NCBI GenBank assembly: GCA_029865385.1
Contig: JAOUGX010000004.1
Span: forward strand, 64,110-97,129
Length of the DNA stretch: 33,020 nucleotides
Direction: 5' to 3'
Source of the DNA: Gammaproteobacteria bacterium
Lineage (GTDB): Bacteria; Pseudomonadota; Gammaproteobacteria; Steroidobacterales; Woeseiaceae
Below, in pieces: positions 20,554-28,933 of the stretch. The notes below the pieces were generated by a model. That model made no database searches, was not told the DNA's origin, and saw only the letters and a program-made list of their open reading frames with translations. The translations under genes and the position numbers were made by a program. How positions within the stretch are numbered: the first letter of the stretch is position 1; each line of letters starts with the position of its first letter.

Positions 20554-21591
20554 TTACTTGCTGTCTTTCGTGGCAACTTTCTTGCTCGTCTTCTTCTTCG
20601 ACGCCACTTTTTTCTTGGTCGCCTTCTTTACCGGCGCTTTACTGGCCGCTTTTTTCGGAGTCGTTTTCTTCTCCGGCTTGTCGGACTCGTCGGACTTGTC
20701 CTTCGCGGCAGCCGTATCAAGCACTGCTTCCTTGCCCGCGTCACCAGTGCTCGTGTCGTCTTCTACCGCCAGCTTTTTGGCAGGCGCCTTGCGAGTTACT
20801 TTGGCCGCTGGTTTGCTCGGTGCTTTCTTGCGGCGTCCGGCAGCCTTTTTCGGCTTGCCGTCTTCATCAAGCTCGACGAATTCGTCTTCGCCAAGTGCTA
20901 CCTGCGGCAGCGATGCCTTGCCATCGAGCACGGCGTCGGCCATCAGCGTTGCGTACAGCGTGATCGCTTTCATGGCATCGTCGTTGCCCGGGATGACGTA
21001 GTCGACGCCGTCCGGTGAACAGTTGCTATCAACGACAGCCACAACCGGAATGTGCAGTTTCCTTGCTTCGCGAATGGCGATATCTTCGTGTTCGACATCT
21101 ACAATGAACAATACGTCCGGCAAGGACGACATCTCCTTGATTCCTCCGAGACTCCGCTCAAGCTTTTCCTGCTCCCGATTCAGACCGAGAACTTCTTTCT
21201 TGGTAAGCCTTTCGAAGCCACCGTCTTCCGCCATCTGCTCGAGCGTAGTCAGACGTTTTACCGATTGACGGATGGTCTTGTAATTGGTGAGCATGCCGCC
21301 CAGCCAGCGATAGCTGACGAAAGGCATTCCACATCGTTCGGCCTGCTGCCGGACGGCATCGCGCGCAGCGCGCTTGGTTCCGACAAAGAGCACCTTGCCG
21401 CCGTCTGATACGATGGTCTTGACGAACGCATAAGCGTCGCGAGCCATGGGCAGGCTCTTCTCAAGATTGATGATATGGATCTTGTTACGTTCGCCGAAGA
21501 TGTAGGGTGCCATCTTCGGATTCCAGTAACGGGTCTGATGACCAAAATGCACGCCAGCCTCAAGCATCTGGCGCATAGTTACGTCTGCCAT
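20554..21591 (-). CDS. rpsB: 30S ribosomal protein S2 with long Lys-rich C-terminal tail
   Basis: Primary-to-late assembly protein of the small ribosomal subunit. The ATG at 21589-21591 (GGAG Shine-Dalgarno upstream) begins [20 protein letters not shown], the family N-terminus. The S2 core is complete through about residue 230 ([46 protein letters not shown]). The protein continues to residue 345, whereas E. coli S2 is 241. The last 100 residues contain 31 lysines plus many Ala, Pro, Ser and Thr in histone-H1-like runs ([13 protein letters not shown]), interrupted by an acidic patch (about 277-307). The tail is in frame with one ordinary stop, so it is not a read-through artefact visible in this sequence. 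It is probably disordered and RNA-binding (inference). Confidence 0.97.
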   Translation of the reverse strand: MADVTMRQMLEAGVHFGHQTRYWNPKMAPYIFGERNKIHIINLEKSLPMARDAYAFVKTIVSDGGKVLFVGTKRAARDAVRQQAERCGMPFVSYRWLGGMLTNYKTIRQSVKRLTTLEQMAEDGGFERLTKKEVLGLNREQEKLERSLGGIKEMSSLPDVLFIVDVEHEDIAIREARKLHIPVVAVVDSNCSPDGVDYVIPGNDDAMKAITLYATLMADAVLDGKASLPQVALGEDEFVELDEDGKPKKAAGRRKKAPSKPAAKVTRKAPAKKLAVEDDTSTGDAGKEAVLDTAAAKDKSDESDKPEKKTTPKKAASKAPVKKATKKKVASKKKTSKKVATKDSK

Positions 21592-21633
21592 GATATTTCT
21601 CCGGGTTGAGCCTCCGTACACCCCATGGCACAA

Positions 21634-21661
21634 CCCCTTTTTCGGTGGGGCACCCAGTGCC
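21634..21661 (-). promoter_or_regulatory. rpsB leader alternative hairpins
   Basis: In the rpsB 5' leader, GGCAC can pair with GTGCC (3-nt loop, 21649-21661), and a CCCC can pair with GGGG across ACCGAAAAA (21634-21650). The two pairings share bases, so they exclude each other. In gammaproteobacteria S2 represses its own mRNA through the rpsB leader; this is a candidate site by position only. Confidence 0.35.
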
Positions 21662-21705
21662 GTGCGTCAGTGTACGTGTGGATTGTTTGCCTCTAGGGCG
21701 CGCGC

Positions 21706-21734
21706 TTTATACCATACCCGGTCGGCAGCAACAA
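21706..21734 (-). promoter_or_regulatory. candidate sigma-70 promoter of rpsB
   Basis: On the minus strand TTGTTG (21729-21734) is followed after exactly 17 bp by TATAAA (21706-21711). Right after it comes a GC-only discriminator (GCGCGCGCCC), typical of stringently controlled ribosomal promoters. The predicted leader is about 105 nt. A plus-strand promoter for map (TTGTTT at 21684, TTTATA at 21706) would overlap it. Confidence 0.6.
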
Positions 21735-21811
21735 CGCCGGATTCCAGACTAAAATCACGCGCTTACGGCGTGTCCACAAATGCTCGAACTGACTCCCCTC
21801 TGAAAGGCCCG

Positions 21812-22576
21812 ATGAACGTCACCATCAAGACCGCCGAAGAACAGGACAAGATGCGCAAAGCCGGCCGGCTTGCCGCGGACGTCCTGGACATGATCGGCGA
21901 GCATGTCCTGCCCGGCATCAGCACGGACGAACTCAACAACATTTGTCATAAGTTCATCGTCGAGACGCAACAGGCTATTCCGGCGCCCTTGAATTACAAG
22001 GGATTTCCGAAGTCCATCTGTACCTCGGTCAATCACGTCGTCTGCCACGGGATACCGGGCGAACGGATCCTGAAATCGGGCGACGTCGTCAATATCGATG
22101 TCACGGTCATCAAGGACGGCTTTCACGGCGATACCAGCCGTATGTTTTTTGTCGGCAAGCCGGGAATCCAGGCTGAACGCCTGGCGAGCGTCGCCTACGA
22201 CAGCATGTGGCTGGGTATTGAACAGGTCGGTCCCGGCAAGCATCTTGGCGACATAGGGCAGGCCATCCAGGAAAACGTCGAGAAAAACCATTTCTCCGTC
22301 GTCAGGGAGTACTGCGGCCATGGGATCGGCAGGGTTTTTCACGAGGACCCGCAGGTGCTGCATTATGGCCGGGCCGGCACCGGCAATCGCTTGCTACCCG
22401 GCATGACCCTGACCGTCGAACCCATGGTCAATGCCGGCAAACGCCACGTGCGGCTGCTGCGGGACGGCTGGACCGTCGTGACCAAGGACCACTCGTTGTC
22501 GGCCCAGTGGGAACACACCGTGCTGGTTACTGAAACCGGCTATGAAGTGTTGACCCTCGGTGCGAGTCAGCGCTGA
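21812..22576 (+). CDS. map: type I methionine aminopeptidase
   Basis: Removes the N-terminal Met from new proteins using two divalent metals. The product is 254 residues. It has VVCHGIPGE (substrate His), NIDVTVIKDGFHGDTSRMF (metal-binding Asp residues), CGHGIGRVFHEDP (metal His), TVEPMVN (Glu) and QWEHTVLVTE (Glu). The ATG at 21812-21814 was chosen because homology starts there and GAAAGG lies 4 nt upstream; the frame is open further upstream (to 21590), but that part overlaps the rpsB promoter region. It is divergent from rpsB, as in E. coli, and heads the map-glnD-dapD-yffB unit. Confidence 0.97.
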   Translation: MNVTIKTAEEQDKMRKAGRLAADVLDMIGEHVLPGISTDELNNICHKFIVETQQAIPAPLNYKGFPKSICTSVNHVVCHGIPGERILKSGDVVNIDVTVIKDGFHGDTSRMFFVGKPGIQAERLASVAYDSMWLGIEQVGPGKHLGDIGQAIQENVEKNHFSVVREYCGHGIGRVFHEDPQVLHYGRAGTGNRLLPGMTLTVEPMVNAGKRHVRLLRDGWTVVTKDHSLSAQWEHTVLVTETGYEVLTLGASQR

Positions 22577-22592
22577 TTATTGTTATTTTTCA

Positions 22593-25259
22593 ATGGCATA
22601 TAATCTTTTTGTTGACGATACGGGAAGCACTGACAAGACCCTGACCGAATTGCGGGCAAAACTCGCAGATAGCCATTCCATCGCCCCTTGGCGGGATGCC
22701 CTGGCGAGCGTCGGCGAACAACTGGCGATCCGCTTCACTGCCGGCGAGCCGGTGACCCGGCTGGTAATGCTGCGCGCGCAGCTGATGGATCAGCTGCTGC
22801 TCGATATCTGGCAGCAAATGGCCCCCGAGCTGGCGGATTCGGTAGCACTGGTGGCAGTCGGCGGCTATGGGCGAGGCGAGCTGCATCCCTGTTCGGACGT
22901 CGACCTGATGCTGTTGCTGGACGGTGACCTCCCCGCTGCCGCCAACGAAACCCTGGCAAATTTCGTCGCCACGCTGTGGGACATCGGCCTCGAGGCAGGC
23001 CACAGCGTGCGCACGATAGAGGACTGCCGGCGCGAGGCGGCGGCCGACATCACCGTTGCGACGACCTTGATGGAGGCGCGATTGCTGAGCGGGCCCCGCG
23101 CATTGTTCGACGCCATGCGTGCAGCTACCGGGCCTGACCGGATGTGGCCATCCGATCGTTTCTACCTGGCCAAACGCGACGAGCAGAAAGCGCGACACCA
23201 CCGTTACGACGATACCGCCTACAAACTGGAGCCCAACGTCAAAGGCAGTCCCGGCGGGCTGCGCGACATTCAGATGATCGGCTGGATAGCGCGTCGTCAT
23301 TTCGGCACCCGACGCTTCGAAGAGCTGGTCGAGCACGGATTTCTGACGACTCCGCAATTGCAGCTCCTGCAGGAGGGACAGGAATTCCTGTGGCGGGTCC
23401 GCTTTGCACTTCACGTCCTGACCGGTCGGCGCGAGGACCGGCTGCTTTTCGATCACCAGCGGCGCCTGGCGGAGATGCTCGGCTACGAGGACGCGAGTTA
23501 CACGCTGGCGGTCGAGCAACTGATGCAGCGCTATTACCGCACGGTCATGGACCTGTCTCGACTGAATGAAATGTTGCTGCAGCTGTTCGAAGAAGAAATC
23601 CTCATGGACCCGCGCGCCGAACCGCTGCCGTTGAATGACCGCTTTCAGATTCGCAACGGCTACTTGCAGGCCGTACACGACCGGATTTTTCGCCAGGATC
23701 CCTCCGCGCTACTGGAGCTCTTCCTGTTGCTTCAGCAGCGTGACGGCCTCCGCGGAGTCAGTGCGCAGACGATCGCTTTGATCAAGAGGAACCTGCACCT
23801 CATCGATGAGGAGTTTCGACAGAATCCGCGAAACCACCGTCTTTTCCTCAGTATCCTGCGCGCCCCGGCGGGCGTCACCCACGAACTGCGCCGCATGAAC
23901 CGGTACGGCGTACTCGGTCTGTACATACCGTCGTTCGGCCGAATCGTCGGACGCATGCAATACGACCTGTTTCACGCATACACGGTCGATGAGCACACGC
24001 TTTTCGTCGTGAGCAATCTGCGGCGCTTTGCCCTGTCGAGGTTCGATTCGGAGTACCCGCATTGCAGCCGCATCATGCAATCATTCGAAAAACCGGAGAT
24101 CGTCTACCTGGCAGGACTTTTTCATGATATCGCCAAGGGTCGCGGCGGTGATCACTCCGAGCTCGGCGCCGTGGACGCGGAAGCATTCTGTCTCGAAAAC
24201 GGCATGAGCCCATACGATGCGCGAACCGTATCCTGGCTGGTGCGCAATCACCTGATTCTTTCCATGACTGCTCAGAAAAAAGATATCAGCGATCCCGATG
24301 TGGTTAACGAGTTCGCGGCGAAAATCGGCGATCAGGTGCACCTCGACTATCTCTATTGCCTTACTGTCGCCGATGTGCGCGGTACCAATCCCCGGCTGTG
24401 GAATTCCTGGAAAGCCACACTTTTTCGTGATCTGTATGAATTGACGTCGCAGGCTTTGCGTCGCGGCCTCGAGAACCCGATTGATCGGGAACAGCTGATC
24501 GAGGAGACACAGTCTGTTGCGCGCCGCATCCTGGAAGAACGGAATGTCGCGGTTGAAGCCGTAGACCGTGTCTGGAAATTGTTGAATGAAGATTACTTTC
24601 TGCGTTACCGCAGCGAAGAGATTGCATGGCATACGGAGGTACTTGCCGACTCCGATACGAGTTCGGAGTTCGGCCTTGTCGATGTTCGCAAGCAGACTCA
24701 GGGAGACGGTATCGAAGCCGTACTGTACACGCCGCGAAGCAAACAGACCTTTGCGCAGGTCACAGCAGTTCTCGATGAGCTGAGTATGACGATCGTCGAT
24801 GCCCGAATCGTGCCGATCGACAACGGTTACAGCCTGGATACCTTCGTGTTTCTCGAGCTGGACAAGCGAATGGAAATCGACTCGCATCGCATTGAAAAGA
24901 TTCGCCGCAATCTCGGCCGGGTACTGACTGCCCGCAGCGCCCCGGCTAAAGTTACTCGCGCTGTCCCGCGCCAAATACGCATGTTCTCTACCAAAACAGA
25001 CATAATGTTCAGCGAAGACCTCGGCAGGAGACGCACGGTCCTCGAAATCGTGGCCGCAGACAGGCCAGGGCTGCTCAGCATCGTGGGGCAGGTTTTTGTC
25101 GAATACGGAATATACATAGACACTGCGAAGATTCTGACGATTGGCGAGCGCGCGGAAGATGTGTTCTACGTCGTTGACGAGAGCGGTGAACCGCTGGCTG
25201 AAAGTACCTGCCAGGAACTGAAGACGAGGCTGCTGGAGCGGCTGGTTAAATCGGAGTGA
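22593..25259 (+). CDS. glnD: bifunctional uridylyltransferase / uridylyl-removing enzyme (PII)
   Basis: Senses glutamine and adds or removes UMP on PII proteins (GlnB, GlnK), setting nitrogen control. The product is 888 residues (E. coli 890). Order: nucleotidyltransferase domain with [15 protein letters not shown] (about 90-104); PII-uridylyltransferase helical domain; HD hydrolase domain with [12 protein letters not shown] (His511, Asp512); and two ACT domains (about 705-775 and 815-885), the second including [15 protein letters not shown]. The ATG at 22593-22595 gives the family length but lacks a clear Shine-Dalgarno. It begins 16 bp after the map stop, so translation may depend on map. 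Confidence 0.98.
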   Translation: MAYNLFVDDTGSTDKTLTELRAKLADSHSIAPWRDALASVGEQLAIRFTAGEPVTRLVMLRAQLMDQLLLDIWQQMAPELADSVALVAVGGYGRGELHPCSDVDLMLLLDGDLPAAANETLANFVATLWDIGLEAGHSVRTIEDCRREAAADITVATTLMEARLLSGPRALFDAMRAATGPDRMWPSDRFYLAKRDEQKARHHRYDDTAYKLEPNVKGSPGGLRDIQMIGWIARRHFGTRRFEELVEHGFLTTPQLQLLQEGQEFLWRVRFALHVLTGRREDRLLFDHQRRLAEMLGYEDASYTLAVEQLMQRYYRTVMDLSRLNEMLLQLFEEEILMDPRAEPLPLNDRFQIRNGYLQAVHDRIFRQDPSALLELFLLLQQRDGLRGVSAQTIALIKRNLHLIDEEFRQNPRNHRLFLSILRAPAGVTHELRRMNRYGVLGLYIPSFGRIVGRMQYDLFHAYTVDEHTLFVVSNLRRFALSRFDSEYPHCSRIMQSFEKPEIVYLAGLFHDIAKGRGGDHSELGAVDAEAFCLENGMSPYDARTVSWLVRNHLILSMTAQKKDISDPDVVNEFAAKIGDQVHLDYLYCLTVADVRGTNPRLWNSWKATLFRDLYELTSQALRRGLENPIDREQLIEETQSVARRILEERNVAVEAVDRVWKLLNEDYFLRYRSEEIAWHTEVLADSDTSSEFGLVDVRKQTQGDGIEAVLYTPRSKQTFAQVTAVLDELSMTIVDARIVPIDNGYSLDTFVFLELDKRMEIDSHRIEKIRRNLGRVLTARSAPAKVTRAVPRQIRMFSTKTDIMFSEDLGRRRTVLEIVAADRPGLLSIVGQVFVEYGIYIDTAKILTIGERAEDVFYVVDESGEPLAESTCQELKTRLLERLVKSE

Positions 25260-25266
25260 AGCCTTA

Positions 25267-26109
25267 GTGAGTCAGCGAACCGCAACGCGTGCTATTCGAA
25301 CAGTGATCGAAGACGCTTTTGAAGAGCGCGCCGAACCGGCCGCACTTGCAAGCAATTCCGGGCTCAAAGCAGCAGTTGAATCGGCAATCGACCTGCTTGA
25401 TTGCGGCAAGGAGCGCGTTGCCGAAAAAATTGACGGTAAATGGCATGTCAACGAGTGGCTGAAGAAGGCTGTACTTTTGAGTTTCAAGCTATCGGACAAC
25501 CGCGTGATCCAGGGCGGCCACAGCAATTTTTTTGACAAGGTACCGTTGAAGTTTTCGGCTGCGACTCGAAAGGACTTCGAGAATGCAGGCGTGCGTGTCG
25601 TGCCGGACGCGATCATTCGGCGCGGCGCCTTTGTCGAGAAAGGTGTTGTCCTGATGCCCAGCTACGTCAATATCGGAGCCCACATCGGATCCGGTACGAT
25701 GGTCGATACCTGGGCGACGGTTGGCAGCTGCGCGCAAATCGGCAGAAACGTGCACTTGTCGGGTGGGGTCGGAATTGGCGGCGTTCTCGAGCCCGTGCAG
25801 GCTGCGCCAACGATCATCGAAGATGATTGTTTCATCGGCGCGCGTTCCGAAGTCGTCGAAGGCGTTATCGTGGAACAGGGCTCGGTAATTTCGATGGGCG
25901 TGTTTCTCGGCCAGAGTACCCGCATCTTTGATCGGCAGTCAGGTGAGATCAGTTACGGTCGAATCCCTGCCGGATCGGTCGTCGTATCCGGCACCTTGCC
26001 AGCTGCAGACGGCAGCCATTCACTGTATTGTGCGGTTATCGTCAAACGCGTCGATGCCAGGACCAGGGCAAAGACCAGTCTTAACGAATTACTCAGGGAT
26101 AGCGGTTAG
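25267..26109 (+). CDS. dapD: 2,3,4,5-tetrahydropyridine-2,6-dicarboxylate N-succinyltransferase
   Basis: Succinylates tetrahydrodipicolinate in the succinylase branch of diaminopimelate/lysine synthesis. The product is 280 residues (E. coli 274). It has an N-terminal helical domain, then a left-handed beta-helix of hexapeptide repeats (about 105-225; [31 protein letters not shown]), and a short C-terminal domain. The start is GTG (25267-25269), 7 nt after glnD, with GGAG inside the glnD end. yffB begins 4 nt after its TAG. Later in the pathway DapE (31694 onward) removes the succinyl group. Confidence 0.98.
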   Translation: MSQRTATRAIRTVIEDAFEERAEPAALASNSGLKAAVESAIDLLDCGKERVAEKIDGKWHVNEWLKKAVLLSFKLSDNRVIQGGHSNFFDKVPLKFSAATRKDFENAGVRVVPDAIIRRGAFVEKGVVLMPSYVNIGAHIGSGTMVDTWATVGSCAQIGRNVHLSGGVGIGGVLEPVQAAPTIIEDDCFIGARSEVVEGVIVEQGSVISMGVFLGQSTRIFDRQSGEISYGRIPAGSVVVSGTLPAADGSHSLYCAVIVKRVDARTRAKTSLNELLRDSG

Positions 26110-26113
26110 ATTC

Positions 26114-26467
26114 GTGCTGAAAATCTATGGAATAGGCAGCTGTGACAGCTGTCGAAAAGCCAGGAAATGGCTGGATGAGAACGACAGGGACTATAAATTT
26201 CACGATATCCGTGAGGACGGTCTCGATATCGAGATGCTGGAGCGCTGGAGCCGGAGGATCCGCTGGGAGAAGCTGTTGAACACCCGCAGCCTGACCTGGC
26301 GCAAGATACCGGACGTTGACCGTAGCGGTATCACGCAAAGTCGTGCGTTGTCGATGATGCTGGAACATCCCACGCTGGTGAAGCGTCCCGTCATGGAGCA
26401 CCGCAGGTTCATCGCCGTCGGATTCTCGGCTGATCACTACCAGCAAATCTTCTCAAAGTTGGATTAG
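26114..26467 (+). CDS. yffB: ArsC/Spx-family thioredoxin-fold protein (YffB-like)
   Basis: 117-residue protein of the arsenate-reductase-like (ArsC/Spx) thioredoxin fold. It aligns along its whole length with E. coli YffB: VLKIYGIGSCDSCRKARKWL, LLNTRSLTWRKI, then HPTLVKRPVMEH and GFSADHYQQIF. Unlike E. coli YffB (CDTI), it has a full CxxC (CDSC). Its function is not established; YffB binds glutathione, and arsenate reduction is not expected. The start is GTG at 26114-26116, 4 nt after dapD. The gene commonly sits beside dapE or dapD, but here a repeat and the pst operon separate it from dapE. Its TAG stop lies in the 4-bp duplication flanking a MITE. Confidence 0.9.
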   Translation: MLKIYGIGSCDSCRKARKWLDENDRDYKFHDIREDGLDIEMLERWSRRIRWEKLLNTRSLTWRKIPDVDRSGITQSRALSMMLEHPTLVKRPVMEHRRFIAVGFSADHYQQIFSKLD

Positions 26468-26597
26468 GGAACCTCTGATTAATTCGTCATTGCGAGGAAC
26501 GAAGAGACGAAGCAATCTTTAAGTCATTGAATAAGAAGTAAGAGATTGCTTCGCTGCGCTCGCAATGACGGTGGATTTCGAATTAATCAGAGGGTCC
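26468..26597. mobile_element. 130-bp MITE-like palindromic element
   Basis: Terminal inverted repeats of 19 bp (26468-26486 and 26579-26597) match at 18 positions: GGAACCTCTGATTAATTCG against GGACCCTCTGATTAATTCG. The direct repeat TTAG flanks both ends (26464-26467 and 26598-26601), consistent with a target-site duplication. Inside, a second inverted repeat built on CGTCATTGCGAG ... GAAGCAATCT makes nearly the whole element one large hairpin. This core resembles a CATTGCGAG-type intergenic repeat seen in many bacterial genomes. There is no transposase, so it is non-autonomous. Confidence 0.85.
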
Positions 26598-26600
26598 TTA

Positions 26601-26675
26601 GGGGACAGTGACCCTGACTTTGCTGCGCCAGGCATGAACTGACCGTTCGATTCAGGAGTCAGCGTCACTGCCCCC
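26601..26675. repeat. REP-like imperfect palindrome, possible bidirectional terminator
   Basis: Two 19-bp arms, 26601-26619 (GGGGACAGTGACCCTGACT) and 26657-26675, are inverted copies with 17 matches around a 37-nt loop. GGGGACAG-type palindromes are known REP-like repeats linked to REP-associated tyrosine transposases (inference from memory). It lies between the convergent yffB and pstB ends, where it could also stop transcription. Confidence 0.65.
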
Positions 26676-26681
26676 AAGCCG

Positions 26682-27611
26682 CTAGCCGATTCGACCGGTA
26701 ATGTAGTCTTCTGTCAGTTTGTGCTGTGGATTGGTGAAGATCCGGTCGGTATCGTCCACCTCGACAAGATGCCCCAGATGAAAATAGGCGACGCGTTTGG
26801 AGACGCGCGCCGCCTGTTGCATTGAATGCGTCACTATGACAATTGCATAGTTCTGCGAGAGCTCGTCCATCAGGTCCTCGATGCGCGCCGTGGCTATCGG
26901 ATCCAGTGCGGAACAGGGTTCGTCCATCAGAATAACTTCAGGGTTTACCGCAATTGTGCGAGCGATGCACAGTCGTTGTTGTTGTCCGCCAGACAAGCCA
27001 GTTCCCGGTTCGTCGAGCCGGTCCTTGACCTCTTTCAACAGTCCCGCCCTGTCGAGGCTCGTATGCACAATGGCGTCGAGTTCGGAGCGGTCGGCAGCAA
27101 GGCCATGAATGCGCGGGCCGTATGCGACGTTGTCGTAAATGCTCTTGGGAAACGGATTCGGCTTCTGAAACACCATGCCGACTCTTGCGCGAAGCGCCAC
27201 CGGATCGAGTTCCTTGCTATAGATATCCTGCCCATCCAGCGTAATGCGCCCGGTTACCCTGGCCGACTCGATTGTATCGTTCATCCGATTCAAACAGCGC
27301 AGGAAGGTCGACTTGCCACAACCTGACGGACCGATCAACGCGATGACTTCGGAACGGCTGATTTCCAGCGTGACATCCTTTATTGCGTGATTATCGCCGT
27401 AATACACGTTGACCTTTTCGGCAGTAACGAATGCATCCGCACATCGAACATTGCCAACCGTCGTATCGCCGATTTCCATTGCCCTCGCCGTGTCACCACG
27501 ACGCTCCCCGGCAACCGATACCCGATCGCTTCGCTGCATGTCAGGCGCATCTGCGTGAGAAACCGCAGAATCTTCCTTTTGCGTCAATTTCGTCATTCTC
27601 GCCATTGTCAT
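26682..27611 (-). CDS. pstB: phosphate ABC transporter ATP-binding protein
   Basis: ATPase of the high-affinity phosphate importer, working with PstA, PstC and PstS. The 309-residue frame has Walker [10 protein letters not shown] (94-102), the ABC signature LSGGQQQ (206-212), Walker B VILMDE (226-231), switch His262, and ends EDYITGRIG like E. coli PstB. E. coli PstB is 257 residues; here about 60 polar residues precede the conserved start. An internal ATG (27477-27479, Met45, GAGG just upstream) would give 265 residues and may be the true start. It is the last gene of pstSCAB; phoU, usually next, is absent. Confidence 0.97.
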   Translation of the reverse strand: MTMARMTKLTQKEDSAVSHADAPDMQRSDRVSVAGERRGDTARAMEIGDTTVGNVRCADAFVTAEKVNVYYGDNHAIKDVTLEISRSEVIALIGPSGCGKSTFLRCLNRMNDTIESARVTGRITLDGQDIYSKELDPVALRARVGMVFQKPNPFPKSIYDNVAYGPRIHGLAADRSELDAIVHTSLDRAGLLKEVKDRLDEPGTGLSGGQQQRLCIARTIAVNPEVILMDEPCSALDPIATARIEDLMDELSQNYAIVIVTHSMQQAARVSKRVAYFHLGHLVEVDDTDRIFTNPQHKLTEDYITGRIG

Positions 27612-27642
27612 ACAGCTTCAGGGGCGCGGCAAACAATGCCGG

Positions 27643-28923
27643 CTACCATTTCCTCTCGACACGTTTTCGCAGGATCACTGCCGTCAGGTTCATCAGCAGC
27701 AGGAATCCCAACAAAACGATGATTGCCGCCGAGGTTCGCTCGGCAAATGCGCGCTCGGGACTGTCGGCCCACAGGTAGATTTGCACGGGCAAAGCCGTGG
27801 CCGGATCGGTGAAGCCGGCAGGTACGTCTACGATAAATGCCACCATGCCGATCATCAACAGCGGTGCGGACTCGCCCAACGCACGGCTCATTCCGATGAT
27901 CGCTCCGGTCAGCATACCGGGCAAGGCCAGCGGCAGCACGTGATGAAACACGACCTGCATTTTTGACGCGCCTACGCCGAGCGCTGCTTCTCTGATCGAG
28001 GGTGGCACGGACTTGATGGCGGCGCGAGACGCAATGATGATCACGGGCAAGGTCAGCAGCGACAACGCCAATCCGCCAACCAGTGGCGCGGATCGCGGCA
28101 GCGACATCCAGTTGATGAACACTGCGAGCGCAAGCAAGCCAAAAACTATGGATGGCACAGCTGCCAGATTGTTGATATTCACCTCGATCAAATCGGACCA
28201 GCGATTGCGCGGCGCGAACTCCTCGAGATAGACAGCGGCAGCGGCACCGACAGGAAACGCAAGCACGATGGTAACGACCAGCATATACAGCGAGCCCATC
28301 AGTGCACCGCGAATCCCGGCCAGTTCCGGCTCGCGGGAGTCACCATTGGTAAACAAAGCAGTGTTGAACTGCGTAACGAGTTTTCCCTCTGCGTCAAGCC
28401 GATCGATCCAGGCGAGCTGGCGATCGGAAACCGGGCGCAGGTTCTCATCAATGTCGCGGTCTATATTGCCTTTGACAACCATATCGACATTGGCTGCAGC
28501 CGGCACGACGATCGATTGACGCGTTCCGATGAGACTCGGATCTCTCTCGATGACCGCGCGCATCTGATAGCCGGCGCCAATACTCACCATGCGCTGCAAA
28601 TCGCGACGCTCACGCCGATCCGTGACCTCAGGAAAAATTTCCATCAGTGCGTTTCTGATGATGGCGTCATAGTCAGCATATACGGTGTCCGGCTTTCCAT
28701 CCGGAGAAATGATTTCTGCTGAATACTCCACATCCAGCATGATGTGCGTTTGCATGAAAGCAGACGATCCTTTGGAAATCAGCGTCGAGAAAAACACCAG
28801 CAAAAATACGACACCGATGGTTGTGGCTAGCAGGCCGAGCATCTGAAACCAGCGTTCGCGTCGACGGCGCTGTTTAAGGCCGGCTTCGACTTTCTGCCGC
28901 GAGACGTTTTTGCTCCTGGTCAT
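27643..28923 (-). CDS. pstA: phosphate ABC transporter permease PstA, long form
   Basis: Inner-membrane permease that forms the phosphate channel with PstC. The product is 426 residues (E. coli 296). After one N-terminal helix (about 27-49) comes a periplasmic insert of about 155 residues (50-205), matching the DUF3333-type extension of many proteobacterial PstA proteins. The standard permease core with about five helices follows. The EAA coupling loop that contacts PstB is REAALGVGASKMQVVFHHVL (311-330). Spacing is 10 bp after pstC and 31 bp before pstB. Confidence 0.96.
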   Translation of the reverse strand: MTRSKNVSRQKVEAGLKQRRRRERWFQMLGLLATTIGVVFLLVFFSTLISKGSSAFMQTHIMLDVEYSAEIISPDGKPDTVYADYDAIIRNALMEIFPEVTDRRERRDLQRMVSIGAGYQMRAVIERDPSLIGTRQSIVVPAAANVDMVVKGNIDRDIDENLRPVSDRQLAWIDRLDAEGKLVTQFNTALFTNGDSREPELAGIRGALMGSLYMLVVTIVLAFPVGAAAAVYLEEFAPRNRWSDLIEVNINNLAAVPSIVFGLLALAVFINWMSLPRSAPLVGGLALSLLTLPVIIIASRAAIKSVPPSIREAALGVGASKMQVVFHHVLPLALPGMLTGAIIGMSRALGESAPLLMIGMVAFIVDVPAGFTDPATALPVQIYLWADSPERAFAERTSAAIIVLLGFLLLMNLTAVILRKRVERKW

Positions 28924-28933
28924 CGCCGTCTGC

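Noticed and set aside
22590-23678. 362-codon minus-strand open frame
   Set aside because: Antisense to the glnD nucleotidyltransferase region; shadow frame.
26114-26467. Arsenate reductase involved in arsenic resistance
   Set aside because: The sequence is closest to YffB of the ArsC/Spx fold and sits with dap genes; there are no arsB, arsR or acr3 neighbours.
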